Assembly: GCA_963422465.1 (NCBI GenBank)
Contig: OY730175.1
Span: 1,178,001 to 1,242,000 of the forward strand
Source: Lichina pygmaea
Taxonomy: Eukaryota; Ascomycota; Lichinomycetes; Lichinales; Lichinaceae
DNA length: 64,000 bases
Reading direction: 5' to 3'
This document shows positions 22,874 to 35,445 of the stretch, in pieces. The notes under the pieces are model-generated. The model did no database searches, was not told the DNA's origin, and worked only from the letters and a program-made list of their open reading frames with translations. Every line of letters starts with the position of its first letter. Positions within the stretch are counted from its first letter, which is position 1. The position numbers and the translations under genes were made by a program.

Positions 22874-24917
22874 ATGAAGGCATGGATGGGTGGGATTGAA
22901 TTGACGAAACGAGAAATTCAGAACTCTGCGTTGCGTCTTGGTGGGTTTTTTATTCGTCTTCTCTTCTGTTGTTCCCATCACTGTCGAACTCGATGGGAGG
23001 GGGGCAAGTAGAGACAGTCTGGGGGGAGGGGGAGGAAGAGTGATGGTCTGTCGATGACGAGCCAGCCAGGTCGTGCCTCTTACCCGCGAGGACCACACTG
23101 GCATGAATGGAATAGAGAATGAAGGTATGCTCAGTATCGCACTGTTTAGTACGATAGTACAGCACCTACCTACCGTGTTCTGCAGAGGATTCTCTGACAT
23201 TTCTGCCCATCCCGTCTTCACCACTCCTGGTCATGACTTGCCTTGCCGTATCTTGTCTTCTCTAGTCATGTCCTGTATTGCCACATCATGCCATGTCATG
23301 TCTTGTCCTGCCAAGTGTTGCCTGGCCTTGCCTGGCCTTGCCTTGTATGTCTTGATTTATTTTGCCTTGAGCCGTCTTAACCTGTCTTAGCCTCGTCTTC
23401 TCTTCTCTTCTCTTCTCTCCTCTCCTCTTCTCTCCTCTTGTCACTCATGATCCAGAGTCCAGCGCTCTCACCTCTTTGTCTCGTCGTAGAAAGAAGACAG
23501 TACCTCTGCACCACTTCGGTCGTTCTCTTCTCTGAGATCATATCGTGAACATACCATCGTGGTTGTCAGGTCCGGCTTGACATCTACATCTGGATGTACG
23601 TAGTTGGGCTTGTTTGGCCGGCACACCGTGATACGAACATACTTGGACGTACTTGGACGTACTTGGAAATACTGTGCTGTATCAGGGCCGTCCCATTCAA
23701 AGGGTCCCGTCCCTCCGTGCTGATATCTTTGCTTGGACAGCTTCAGATCAGTATCGAGTACGGTAGAATGACAGGCGGGACTGCAGATGGATTGAATATT
23801 GAGAGGGGGGGGGGGGGGAGCGAAGAAGGGGGGTGGGGCGCGAAGTAGAAGAGAGAAGGACAGAGAAGAGGGGAGAGAGTGAGAGGGAAGGAGAAGGAGA
23901 TGTAGGGGGGATTAACAAGACGGTGTGAGAGAGAGAGGAGAGGGTGGACGAGGGAAGGAGATGCAGAGCGTGCAGCGAGGCAGGCAGGCAGGCAGGCAGT
24001 TCGAGCCTGCCAGAGTACGTCACGTACAGTACTCGCAAAACTCGCTCAGGGTTGCAAGAACGTGCCTGTGAAATGTAGAGCTCACTGGGCTGTACATGCA
24101 CTTGGCTACGCCATGGAGAAATATATACAGGCTTACAGTGGCCACCTAGCAGGCTGGCAGGGAGTACTTTTGTACTTTACAATCTCGTTGGTAGAGCTGC
24201 AATACTAGCGAAGATTGTTTAGCAGTGGGTTTGATACTGGTTTGATGAGTGGTTTGATGAGTGGTGAAGGTAGTGTTAGAGGTAGAGGTAAGATGGAGAT
24301 GTAATGGGAATGGGAAGGATAGTAAGTGGCAAGGAGGATAGATGTGACGACGGACAAGACGCTGCAGATTGAAGGACCCAGTTGAGGTGGCATGTCAGTG
24401 ACCAAGCAATGACTCCAGACACACCCATGCCATGCCATCCTGGATCACCCAAGCAGAACACCTAGCAAGGCGACAAGTGGCAAGAAAATGCAAGTTGAGG
24501 CAGAGAGAGATGGCCGATCGACACGTACTCCAAACACCGAAAATGCTGACGAACAAACAAGTATTCAGGGCCAACAACGGCCCAAGCAAAGATAGTAGAT
24601 GCGCCGTGAGGCCATTGCTTCTCTTCGCTTCTGAGGATTCCGGTGGCATGTGGGTTGTGGTATGGCAGAGGAGGTCGATGTCAGTCCGGAGCGGAAGCTG
24701 GGATGTCTGATCGATGCCGGAAAAGGGGACGGGAAGGGCCGGTTCGACCATGTCGGTATTAGGAGGAGCCGGTGAAGTGGCGAGACGCCGACGTCATGAG
24801 TCTTGGGAAGGAGAAGAAATTTATGCAGAGAAGGGATCAACGATTATCATGAGTCAAGTGACGAGAAGGGAAGAGAAGAGAAGTGAAGAGAGAAAAGGAG
24901 AGTCGGTCCCCGAGGCC
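22874..24917. other. convergent intergenic region, simple repeats
   Basis: Lies between the 3' ends of arf1 and the SOD gene. It contains CATGTC/TTGCC(T/C) direct repeats (about 23270-23345), CT-rich runs (23395-23440), a 14-base G run (about 23805-23818), (GCAG)n at about 23980-24000 and TTTGATGAGTGG repeats (24240-24262). No coding gene is supported. Confidence 0.55.
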
Positions 24918-25815
24918 TCATGCTAAGAAGAACGCGGCAAAGAGACCGCCTGCGACGGCGGCGAAAGAGGTCAGGCGCATCGAAGATAGAGCGCTGGCGG
25001 CGCCGGTGAAGACAGGTACGCCCGGCTGCGTCGGCGAGGCGGATCCGGCCGGAGCGCTCGCGGTGGCGTTGGGGACGATCTTGACGTCACCGCCCTGCTC
25101 GCCCGTCGTGTCCAGGGTGAAGTTGGCGCAGTTGAGCCGCGTCGTGTTGAAGGCGTGCACGACGATGGACCGGTTGCCGAAGAAGGCGCCGATGCCGTCC
25201 TTGGTCGAGGCATAGAGGTCGTAGTACCTAAAGACGGCGTAAGCACATGGTAAAGCGGCAGACACGACACGAAGCGAGGGCCAAGGCTTACTGCGTAGAG
25301 TACGAGAGCTCGGTGATGTTGCCGTGCTTGCCCGACAGATCACCAACCTGGCAGGTCTGCGGCTGGGTCGGATCGCACAGAGGCTTCTCGCCCCGGATGT
25401 ACGGATCCTGGTGAGCCTTTGTCGCCGTACAGTTCCCATCCGAGGGCACGGGCTGGTCGTGGATGTGGTAGACTGGGACGACGAGGCGATGCCGTCAGCG
25501 ACACGCTCGTTGCGAGACATGTTCAACCTGACAGATGGACGTACTGTAGGGGAGAAGCTCTGTGGACGGGAAATTGTAGAACTCGACAGTGAAGATGACG
25601 CCAGTGCCGTTCGCAGCTGCCGAGCCCGAGATGTATCCTCGGACAGTCGTCGTGTCCTTGTCCAACAGCGTGGCGGTATAGGTCGCGCCGACGGGGTTGT
25701 CGTAGACGATCTTGGCATCACCGAGCGTGCCGGTCGCCCCGTCATCGACGATGGCTTGCGAGAACGCGAGGGCCAACAGGCCCGACAGGGACGCGGCGAT
25801 GGAGAATGCGCGCAT
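24918..25815 (-). CDS. cell-surface Cu-only superoxide dismutase, GPI-anchored
   Basis: Minus-strand exons 25545-25815, 25292-25472 and 24918-25227 give 253 residues. After a signal peptide (MRAFSIAASLSGLLALAFSQ), the SOD beta-barrel carries the copper ligands in YIYHIHDQPVP, KAHQDP, SGKHGN and SIVVHAFNTT. Cysteines (GNC, PLC, QTC, LNC) can form the structural disulfides. The zinc-site and electrostatic-loop region is reduced, as in the SOD5/SodC group of extracellular fungal enzymes that use copper alone. The Ser/Ala/Pro-rich C-terminus ends in a hydrophobic stretch (LTSFAAVAGGLFAAFFLA), a GPI signal. Such enzymes dismutate superoxide at the cell wall, often in defence against host oxidative burst. 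The reading rests on motif spacing. Confidence 0.85.
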
Positions 25816-28332
25816 GTTGGAGGATGGCCGGGCAGAGATTGAGCGGCGGAAGTGGAGTTGTTGGATCTCGGCGATCGTAGATGTATACAGGATCTGTTGG
25901 TTCGAGGGGGATTGTCAGCGGCTTGTTCGTGTTTGCGATGTATATGCCTGCCTGCGTGGCCGTAAAGGGGTAGGTGGGAGGGGGGGGGGGGGGCCGGACG
26001 AGGGGGGGAAGGTGAACATCATGCGCGCATCAAGTTCGCAACGACGACCATCTACGGACGCTAACACTCACCAGCGATTGATCAGACTACCAGTGCTGTC
26101 AAGTGAAGAACAACTCGATAATGGCCACCCGGCGATGTGTGTATGGAGGAAGGAAGGACTTATAGCGCCGCCGGAAACAGACGAGAAGACAAGATGGGAA
26201 GAAAGGACGAGGTTGGGCGTGTTCTCTCGTGGGTGGGCGATGCCGTGAGAACCTCGGCCGCAAACGAACATGGCTCATCTTTTTATCCTGAACATCCAAG
26301 GGAGCTCGTACGCCCTCATCCAGCGGCGCAGTGCAGAAGCGAAGGACGCTTATAGACCTTGGCGTCACCAGGATCACCCGCGCTTCCATCTCATGCTAAC
26401 TTAACCGTGGGCTTTAGAGGCCTCCGCAGGATGCCACACATCATTTCGCATGAGAGAAAGCATCGTCGTCTGTCATGCTCGGGGGCACACGCGTACTCCC
26501 GTACAGATGTACATACGCACTTTGCAACCAACAACACGCTAAGGGAAAACACTCCGGGTTCGCTTATGCGCCTGGTCGGGCTGTCGGGTGTTTGCGATCG
26601 CAATCAGTACAAGTTCAATGTTAGAAGCAAGCCTTTCCGAATCCAGTCGGCCCTCTGCTCCCTCCGCGGCTGCCGGAGTGGCACGGGCGGCACGGCCGAG
26701 GGAAACAACGTCCAACATACTCCGTCGTTCAGCAAAGGGTTTGCGCCCCGCATTATCTGCAAGCCCCAGCAGAAGTCATCGGGAGCGCGGAGAGAAGACG
26801 ATGACAGCTACGTAACGTACGCTTCGTACAGCACCGATCTCTCTCTCAAACCACCTGTGATGTGACGGAGCACCACTAGCCTAGCCTATGCCACTGCAGC
26901 ATGAACGGCATCGACACCAGAGAGCCGCAAGAGGGCTGGCCCGTGCTTTTCTTCCTTCTCGTCGTCTCCACCGTCCGTCGTTCGGTCCTCCAACCGATCC
27001 TTTGCGTCTTTGGTCCTGTCAGGCGGTGTGGAGCCACGGCAGTCGCGCCAAATGTGATCGAGGCTGTGGTTGTCCGGGAGACGCATGCAACAGACCGAAC
27101 GGAACAGGAGGTTGGTGGCGGCAGCCGGAACCAAAGATCTAGGATTGGCTTTGCATGCTGCTATATTTTCCCATTCGCGGACGAGGGCACTTTGGCAAGA
27201 GGGGCTGGGCGAGAAGATGGGCCCACGGCTCGCCTTCTTTTCCAGCCCCCTCCTTGCATCTTCGTCTTTCCACCGTTCTTTTCATTTTCGACTCTCTAGC
27301 CCTAAGTTCGTTGGTGCGAGCGCTTGTGCGCAGGGTACGTACAGTGTCGTACCAAGAAGATGCAAAAAGCAAAGGCAGTGACATGCATGACATGGCACCA
27401 TTGGTTTCATCTTGCTCATGAGGGTCGAGCTACGGTTTCGTGTTGGCATTGCAGCGGGAAACATTCCACGGTAGACGCTGAGACCGCGGCTTGGAGTACG
27501 GTACGAGGATGACGACAACGACCAGGTGGCCTGGGCGCGAAGCACACGCTACGGAATTTGCTGAAGCCAGCGAGACAAGTGCAGGACGAAGGAACATGAC
27601 GTGGTGCTCGTAATGGGCAGCAGCGACACTCGGCGATCCCGGATCTGTCATGCTTCCGTTGTCAGATCAGGTCTATTAGTCCGGAACCAAGGATGCGACT
27701 ACTAGATGAGGCTACAACTTCAAGACACTTCTGTCAGCCTGTCAAAGGAACAAGATTGGTTCACTCTCCATCGTCCACCTGATCGTCACTCAATCAAACA
27801 AATGTCTGCTTTTCAGACGAAAGCAATATATTCAGCATCGCTGTTCGGTGGAGACAGCTCGAGGGTGACCATATCTCATTGGTCTGGTTGTCAGACGGGC
27901 CGCTCCCACGACACCAAGACTTGTCCGTCTTTCTTCAGCACTCTAAACAAGACTTCCTACCACCCACCCATATCCTCTATTATTTCACGCCTATGGACAC
28001 ACACAGACACACAATGTATGCTGTACACACGTGCATACGTACAGTACGTACGTATGTTATCTGAAGAGTCGGGAGGATCAGATCGGCAATCTTGATTGAT
28101 TGGTCGCTATTTCAATAATCTGTGCCAAGAGGCTGCAGTACTCTGGGCTGTATGGCGCTGGGCTGGACCCATGGCCCTTTTCCAATGTCAAGAAAAGGGC
28201 AACTCCGAGCACCAGCCAAACCTGTCAGCAGAAAGAGGCCGACTAGTCACTTTTCAGCTACTTGTGACAGCGTGCGTGGTTGACTGTTTCATGTGCGTAT
28301 GTACAGAGTACCGGTAGACCACTGCCCAAACC
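25816..28332. other. intergenic, gene-poor
   Basis: Upstream region of the SOD gene followed by about 2 kb without a recognisable gene. It has a 14-base G run at about 25980-25993. Open frames at 26360-27300 lack family resemblance. GTACGTACGTA palindromes occur near 28035-28050. Confidence 0.5.
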
Positions 28333-28636
28333 ACCAACACCGACCCTGCCCCTCCTCTTCCTGAATAAGGAATCTCGAGGTTTCTGCTGCTACAGACCTC
28401 CTTTCTCGTTCAACCGTTATCCCAGCAGTTTACCCGTCGCTAGAGACGTGTGGGACAATAAGGTTTTTCGCCCTTTGGGCCCTGGAGCCTAGAGGTCTCT
28501 CTTGATCTTGCAGCTCTAGGGCCCAGAGGTTTTCCTTGTTACACAGCTACACAGTGTTCCCGGCATAGTCTAGCAGTAGCTAGTTCTGAAACGGAGTAGG
28601 AATACCATACCATACCATACCAACACCGACCCTGCC
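28333..28636 (+). mobile_element. LINE 3' fragment (copy 3) with 18-bp target duplication
   Basis: The insert 28351-28618 is bounded by an identical 18-bp direct repeat, ACCAACACCGACCCTGCC, at 28333-28350 and 28619-28636. Its last 150 bases match the 3' UTR of the Tad-like LINE copies: GGTTTTTCGCCC, GGCATAGTCTAG, then ACGGAGTAGGAATACC. It ends in a tandem tail of ATACC units. No reverse-transcriptase coding remains. The perfect duplication suggests a younger insertion than copy 1, whose duplication has a mismatch. Confidence 0.88.
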
Positions 28637-29062
28637 ATCAACACCGCCCAGACACACTTAAGCCATGCTGGCCTTTTCTAAAAGGTACAACAACAAAGCA
28701 TGGTACATCAGCGACGAGGGAAAATGTGATAAGAGCATAGCTAAAGGCTTGGAGAGAATTGGATCAGCCTTGGACTAAGCAGTCATGGATCAAGTGGATT
28801 CCTCACTATATTCAGCAGATTATTATGTTGGAAGATAGAATCAAGTACTGTAAGACTTGAGAACCTGGAGGAGATAGAGAAGAGCAAAGAAGAAAGTGAT
28901 TACAGCTCAGATTAGGGAGAGGAATGATTGTGAGATTTAGAAGTTGACAATGGTGACCACAGCTTTGTCGGGAGTGGAATATGGTGGTGTCTCACGACTT
29001 TTGTTGCACCAATACAAATGATTGCGAGTACTTCTGTCGCGGGCTTCGGTACGTACGTACTG
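28637..29062 (+). mobile_element. Tc1/mariner transposon remnant (transposase C-terminus plus right end)
   Basis: A frame near 28745-28860 reads LKAWRELDQPWTKQSWIKWI, then PHYIQQIIMLED, which resembles the end of the DDE domain of Tc1/mariner transposases (W...IP..IQ.II...E). In another frame, 28858-28914 reads ENLEEIEKSKEESDYSSD* as an acidic end. The right terminus (about 28990-29062), read inward on the minus strand, matches the left end of the MITE at 7935 for more than 60 bases, apart from an inserted GTACGTAC. It ends CAGTAC next to TA at 29063. The left part of the transposon is missing or was not recognised. Confidence 0.65.
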
Positions 29063-29064
29063 TA

Positions 29065-29910
29065 CGTAGAGCGTGATTGTGTCACCCCAAGAAGTCTACA
29101 AGTAGAAAATGCTATGGTACGCAAGACCTCGGCCATGTTTGAAGTTGATGCTGCTGCTGCCGCATAGTGCCACCGATGATCCTGCATGGTGCTGCGGACT
29201 CCTGCATGGATCCACCATGGATCCGCCTCATGCCTTCTAGAGCTTTCTGCCAGCTCTAAGGCAACCAACAGCTCTGGGTCTACATATACGTAAGTACCGG
29301 TAGTTGATTAGTGTTGACCTGGGGGGTGGGAGAGACCAGTCCTCGCTTGCTGCCAGAGCCGAGGTCACGTGAGATGAAGAGAACTTTCCTGTATATCAGA
29401 CTGTGAGAGGGCGGAGACCTGGCGGAGGTCTGTCGGAGCTCTCTCGTGGGTTTTAGCCTAGCAGTGTGACAAGCAGAGAGAGGAAGAGGTCCTTCAGGCC
29501 TTAGTAGTAGCTCTAGTAGGGACAGTGGGACCGAGTCGGGGCAGGGCCCTAGGGCGCCTGCAGGTAGATGTGTAGATTGATCGCTGAGGATCCTAATCCT
29601 CAGCGAGAGATCTGCTAAGTAGGAGCTGCTGAGCTAAGCAGCTGGCTAAGCGAGGTCAGGTGACGTGGGGTGGCTCGGTCGCTCGTGACACAGACTGTCA
29701 GACTGACGCGCTGGGATCCTCTTCCGTACGACGCTGACGCTGCACGCTGACCGGTCGCCTGGCCGCTCAATAATTAGCTAGTTCTCCCTAATCAATCAAT
29801 CAGTCGTGACACTCATCCTCCTCTTCCCGCTGCTCGCTGTAGCGTTCACAGTTGAACAGGCCACTGCTTCAGATTTACTCGCATACCAATTGATTTTAGC
29901 TTGTGATTGT
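29065..29910. other. unresolved repeat-like sequence running into the assembly gap
   Basis: GC-rich sequence with short inverted repeats (CTGAGGATCCTAATCCTCAG near 29585, GCTGCTGAGCTAAGCAGC near 29627). A segment of about 500 bp (29312-29811) starts with TG and ends with CA, as a solo LTR would, but no matching flanking duplication was seen. The neighbouring gap suggests that the assembler stopped in a repeat. Identity is open. Confidence 0.3.
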
Positions 29911-30110
29911 NNNNNNNNNNNNNNNNNNNNNNNNNNNNNNNNNNNNNNNNNNNNNNNNNNNNNNNNNNNNNNNNNNNNNNNNNNNNNNNNNNNNNNNNNN
30001 NNNNNNNNNNNNNNNNNNNNNNNNNNNNNNNNNNNNNNNNNNNNNNNNNNNNNNNNNNNNNNNNNNNNNNNNNNNNNNNNNNNNNNNNNNNNNNNNNNNN
30101 NNNNNNNNNN
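29911..30110. other. assembly gap (200 N)
   Basis: Exactly 200 ambiguous bases, a round number that usually marks a scaffold gap of unknown true size. Apparent frames spanning it have no meaning. Confidence 0.98.
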
Positions 30111-30532
30111 GACGACGTCCAACATCCAACATTGTGGCACAGCTGGACAAGGCTGTAACTCGGACCTTCCACCAACGCCCAGGACTAGAGCCCACGATTG
30201 GAGGTCTGTAGCGCCCTCTGCCACCAACCCAACTCCATACCCGATTTAGCATGAACAAGGCTGAGGAGTGGTCGGCCATATCAACAGCCTTCCGCCTTCT
30301 TCCAGTCGCAATCTCTTCTGTGGCCGGTCGTGAGATATGTTGTAATCAGCTCCCTTGATTGCCTTGCTTTGATCTAAGAGTTTTCTTCGATGCAAACAAA
30401 CACTCCAGTCATGGGAGTAGGATTCTCAGTCGGAAAGAAAGACCGTGAAGCTCGTGGCGTGTTCCTCCTCGAGAACGCCGCCATGTCAAGTGATTCCAGC
30501 CCTTACTCACCTTGAACATACTAGCCACGGAC

Positions 30533-33500
30533 ATGACTGAAACTCCCGGCATCATGGATGATGATCTGGACCACGGACGCCAAACAGCTTTCATCGATGT
30601 AAGTGATGTGTAACAACGTCCATTCGAAGTGTCAACAGTCCACTGCCGAATTCGAACGGGGGACATGGTCTAACGCCAGACACTCGCTACAGGGCATACC
30701 TGGCGCGAGCCAGAGCGCGAGCAGGGCACTTCCGGAGTGGATCCCGGCGACGCTTCGGAGATGGACGGTCATCATGGTTTCCTTGACCCTTCTTGGTCTC
30801 ATCGGCGTTCTGGAGCTGCTCAATCATACCAACCGTCGCCATGATGGCTTTTCGGCGGACCAAAACATTCTCGTCCTTGCAACACGGTACCTGCCGACCG
30901 CGATCGCGATCATCATAGGATTCATGTGGAAGAAGTTCGTCTGGGACATGAAGAAGATGACCCCCTGGGCGGTGATGACGGGGACGTGGGCGGTCGCCAA
31001 CGACAGTCTATTGGCCAATTACCTAGACGACCTGGAGCTGGTATCGCTGTGGAGGTCTCGTCGCCGCCGACATTGGGGTCTCACGCTAGCACTGTTCGGA
31101 GGACTCCTTGTCGGATCTGCCGTTATCTTCACCACGACGCTCTTCTACGTTGACCCGATCCACACTTCGAGATCTTCCGCGCAACTGCTGAGGACCTCAA
31201 CACTCGCGGTCAATGAGTCGCTGGTCGATCTGGACGATCTCCTGCGCGATCGAGTTTTTGCGGCGGTCTTGGCCGTCCAACGGTTCGACTCCCAATTCCC
31301 TCCATGGACATCGAATAAAGCTGCGTACGAGTCATTCAATGTCTCGAGCACCGTGCCCTCGAGCGATGCGACAATCTCAGCCGACGCTCTGGAGTTTCGT
31401 GCCCATCTTGAATGCCATCCGGTTGCATACACGGTCGAGATGATCAGCCCATGGGAGGTCCCGTATGCAATCGTTGGTGGCCAAAGTCGGAGCAATTATA
31501 CGAAGCTTCGTTTGGTCCCAGACGAGGTTGACCTTATCCGGAGTCGTTGTCCGGTTTCACAGCCAAACTTCCCGATGATGTACTTCCGGAAACCCACAAA
31601 TTCGTCGGAGAGAGATTTGGTCGGCCCTACGGCGTGGATGAACGTGACACGATGCGGTAACGGGGGGTCACGTGTGTCGCTGACGATGATCGAGTTACTA
31701 CGAGTAGACGATGGCGTTGCCGACGCAGCCAACAGTTTCCGAGCTACTGGAACACTCTGTCAACCGAGATACAGCGTTGGCGAGGTACGGCTGACCGTCA
31801 ACGCCAGCACCGGAGCGATCTTGGACGCTGGCGTGGACGCCGGCCAGCCTACTGACATTGACCTGGGCAATACCACCGAGACCCTTGTGGCAACCATTAA
31901 TCGGGGCGAGTCGAAGGGACTCTTCGTCGAGGGTGATTTGAGATTGCTGCGGTGGGATGCCGCCGTGGATGGTCTCTTACGTCCCTCCAACAATAGCCTT
32001 CTTAACCTTACCGAGACGACCATCGATCCTTGGTTCTACATGATGTCAAGCGGACAACTCGACACGATGCTGTCCTACTCGGGAGATACGGCCAAGCTGA
32101 TTGATGCCGCGACTGATCTCTTCGGCACGATCGTAGCCCAATGCGCCAACGTTGCTTCCCGAAACGAGCATCGGTCTCCCACGTCGGGTTGGGTCACCGT
32201 GCGCCAACCTCGAGTCCTGATGCGTCAAAGCTCCCTGAGGGTGTTGCAAGCCATCTTGGCCCTGATGGGCATCGCCATGGCACTCTGCAGCACTGCTTTA
32301 CGGCCGCGGACAGTATTGATCGAGGATCCAGCAACATTAGGTGCCGTCGCAGTTCTCCTCTCTCGAAGTGAATTGCTCGAGGCGAAGTTAGATCACTCGG
32401 GCCTTCTGGCAGAGAGCGACATCAAACAAAGGCTGAACGGGATGACGGTGAGGCTTACGCTGGGCTCTGGTGGGAAGCCTATGGTTCAAACGCGTCAGCC
32501 CACAGCTGCGGACGCTCGCGACGATGAACGTTCTCCCATGGTAGGATGCCATTTGCTCCGTGCAGGAGTAAGGCTGGCAGACTGACCTGGCCTAGGTTGA
32601 TACTCGAGATACCGACCTGCGCGAAGTGAAACCCCCCGGGTACCGACCAGTCGTGCTGCACGCTGCCGCTCGCATGTCTCTTCTGGCCGTGATGGTTGCG
32701 ATCGTCTTCGCTCTGGGACTTCTTCTCGCGATCAGTCGCAAGGGTGGAGGGCTTGCAGCATATAGCGAGAGGGATTACTACATGTGGTCATACCTTCCGG
32801 TGGTGACTCTCGTCCTCCTTGGCTACGCACTGCAGGGAGTCGATGCGGCCATTCAGTGCCTGCAACCTTACCTGGCTCTCCGACGTGGTTCGGTCGTCGC
32901 CAGGAAAGCGGTGCTCTTCAGCCCTGGAAACCACATGATATTCAGCTTGGCCTATCGGTCGTTGGTCGAGGCGGGTAGCTGGGCACTTTTTGCAAGTTCG
33001 ATGACCGTCCTGATCTATCCTGCGGTGAAGGTGGCCACCGCTGGCCTTTACATCCAGCGCCCTCACTTTCAGACTTCTCCTGTGCCTGTCGAGATTGACC
33101 GGACACTGATGGCCAATCTTGATACACTTGGCGCTCGCAGCGCTGGCGGATCCACCTTCAAAGAGACGTGGGTGTCCGCGAGCTACGAAGTCGCCAAATG
33201 GATCGGCATAAGGGATTTCAACTTTCCCCCTCCTCCAGGGACACTTGGGCCATTCATCTTCGGCACAGTCGCCGTCAACTCCTCAGAGGCGGCGAATGAG
33301 GCCCTGGCAAACGGGGCCACGGTGGCGGTCCGAATTTCCGCCATAGAGGTGGACGTTAGCTGTGCGCAATATGATCACAACGACTTTGAGATCACAGCGA
33401 AACCGTTAAACTCTGATTCCAAAAGAAATCAAGACGTGTTAGATGGATGGTTTGGTCTCTACGCTGACTGCTTGGTCGAGGACTGCAGTGAACAATTTTC

Positions 33501-34551
33501 TTCCATCTCGAGGCATTCTAATCGAAGTAGTCTCGTGCGCATCGAAAAATCGGACCATCGTTACTTTTCGTCTTGTCGTCCGAAGGAAGGCAAGAACAGT
33601 GATCTACTCAGCTGTCTCTTTGGTAAGATCGACCCGCCCGATAGAGACCGATCCAATTCGACCTGGCGTATCAACCCCGACGCAGTAGCAGCCGTGTCAT
33701 GCTCGGGGCGGTTCAAGAAGGTCGACGTCAATGTGACGCTCGCTCAACAGGCGAAACCAGACCATCGGAGAGTGTCGTTACTCCCGACGGCGGTGACAGT
33801 GTACGATCAGGCATCGGCCGCCGAGGTGCTGGACCAGGCACCGTACGACTCCTATTTGATTGATTGGATCAAGCCCGGAGTGTTCTTTGGATCCAGCCCA
33901 TTATTCCCTCAGGAACTCCGATGGTCTGGATCCGCCTTGCCGCCGCACTTCGAGGCACGGCAGCAGTGGTCGTTTGACAACTTCTGGAAAGTTCTCGTGA
34001 CCCGCGAGCGAGCCAATGGGGGTGATATCGAGACGCTACTGGATCCTGGTCATCTTGCCGAAGCGACTCGTGATCTATACACCATCTTCTGCACCCAGTT
34101 AATCAATCAACTTCGGTCCGAGGCGCGGGCGCTAGGGTCGAACACGGTTCAGCGAAGTGGCGCCGTCACCCAGCAAGCTGTGCGAGTGTACCAAGATGTC
34201 GTCACGACCATCTTTCTGCAAGTGACGCTTGTCGTCATCGGAGTCTGCGTAAGCGTGGCGTTCTGGCGTACTCCTACGAAGGCCATCATTCCAAAAGCCC
34301 CGAATTCGATCGCCGCTCAGGTTTCCATGCTGGCGGAGAGCCAGCTCGTGCGGAAACTACGCGAGGAAGAGGTGATGTCGGTCGAAGCGACCAACATCTG
34401 GGACCAACTCCGATTCAGTATGAGATGGTGGTCGTCCCGCCGAGACTATCTGCCATTGTCATTGTCGTCGTTCTCACTCACCGACGAAGGCCGTTGGGGA
34501 ATCGACAGCGAACCGGTCGATCAAGAACTCGTGTCAATGAGGAAGCCTTGA
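30533..34551 (+). CDS. DUF3433-type fungal multi-span membrane protein
   Basis: Exons 30533-30598, 30693-32540 and 32596-34551 join to 1289 residues. The first exon (MTETPGIMDDDLDHGRQTAF) ends at a GTAAGT donor. The third begins VDTRDTDLREVKPPGYRPVV, a junction typical of the family. The protein has two related halves. Each opens with paired membrane spans (VIMVSLTLLGLIGVLELL and YLPTAIAIIIGFMWKKFVW; MSLLAVMVAIVFALGLLL and YLPVVTLVLLGYALQGVD). Each then has a large glycosylation-site-rich outer domain and a closing span (LRVLQAILALMGIAMAL; IFLQVTLVVIGVCVSVAFW). DUF3433 proteins are restricted to filamentous ascomycetes and have no known function; plasma membrane or vacuolar location is a guess. 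Confidence 0.85.
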
Positions 34552-35445
34552 GGAAAGGTCGTAAGCTGTGTTAGTTACGGCCTGGCTGGGTTCACTCATA
34601 AGAGAACTGGCACGTGGTGAAGTTCTAGAGCGGAGGCCTTGGGACAAGACACAAGGGGAACCGTGTTCAGCCTGGAGAGCTACATACTCCTCTCCACGAA
34701 TCCTGCATAACTAAATGCATGTTGGGACTCTACGGATTGCCGAGTTGACAGAACGACCAAGTGAGCGATACTGGCTATACCACGTGGTGACCCACACGTC
34801 TTGAGAGAGATGATTGATGATAGGTCGGAGACAAGTTACCCATTCCCTTTCCCCGTGTCCTCTTTGTGCAAGTTGCCTAGAGCCAGGACCGCTGCAGATG
34901 ATGATCACAGTGGACTGCGGCTGCACCTCTCACAGCCCGCAGTGACCACATTATGGTCACACACACAAAAGACAGCAATTAGAAGAGGTAAGCAGCCTCC
35001 AAGTTCGGAGAGATGAGCTGGACAGAGAAGGAAAGGAGGGCCAAGGGACTTGGACTACATAGATCTGTACTTCTGTAGTATGAGGACTGATAGTGAGGCT
35101 AGCGAACAATCTAACTACAAGTTCTTCTCACTGTTTCAACACACTGCTTGTAAGCCAATCAGTCCTCACAATTCAGTTCACTCCACCCTTCTTGAAAAGG
35201 AGCAGCACATCAAAATGACTTCATTCACCATCAACCCTCCAGACAATGCTATCAACAAAGCAACCGACAAGAGCGGAGATCTGGGAGGAACTGGACGAGC
35301 ATCGGCGCATGCACAGCTAAGCATGGACATGTACTCTGTACATGTACAAAGACATGGCCTTACGAAGATGACGCTGTCAACATGGTGAAAAAAGTTGTTT
35401 CTACGGGGGCTACTCCTTTTCAAAAAGGGTGGAACAAACAAAGAC

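Noticed and set aside
23270-23345. Possible CRISPR-like array (CATGTC/TTGCC repeats)
   Set aside because: Units are short, irregular and lack unique spacers; this is a simple repeat in a eukaryotic genome.
26359-27300. Several 80-170-residue frames upstream of the SOD gene
   Set aside because: No domain, biased composition, and no plausible intron signals linking them.
29806-30249. Frames crossing the N gap, one with a signal-peptide-like start (MTLILLFPLLAVAF)
   Set aside because: The frame is bridged by unknown bases and no family match is visible on either side.
30603-30692. ATG at 30603 as the start of the DUF3433 gene
   Set aside because: It lies inside an intron (30599-30692, GTAAGT...TACAG); the exon at 30533-30598 gives a better start.
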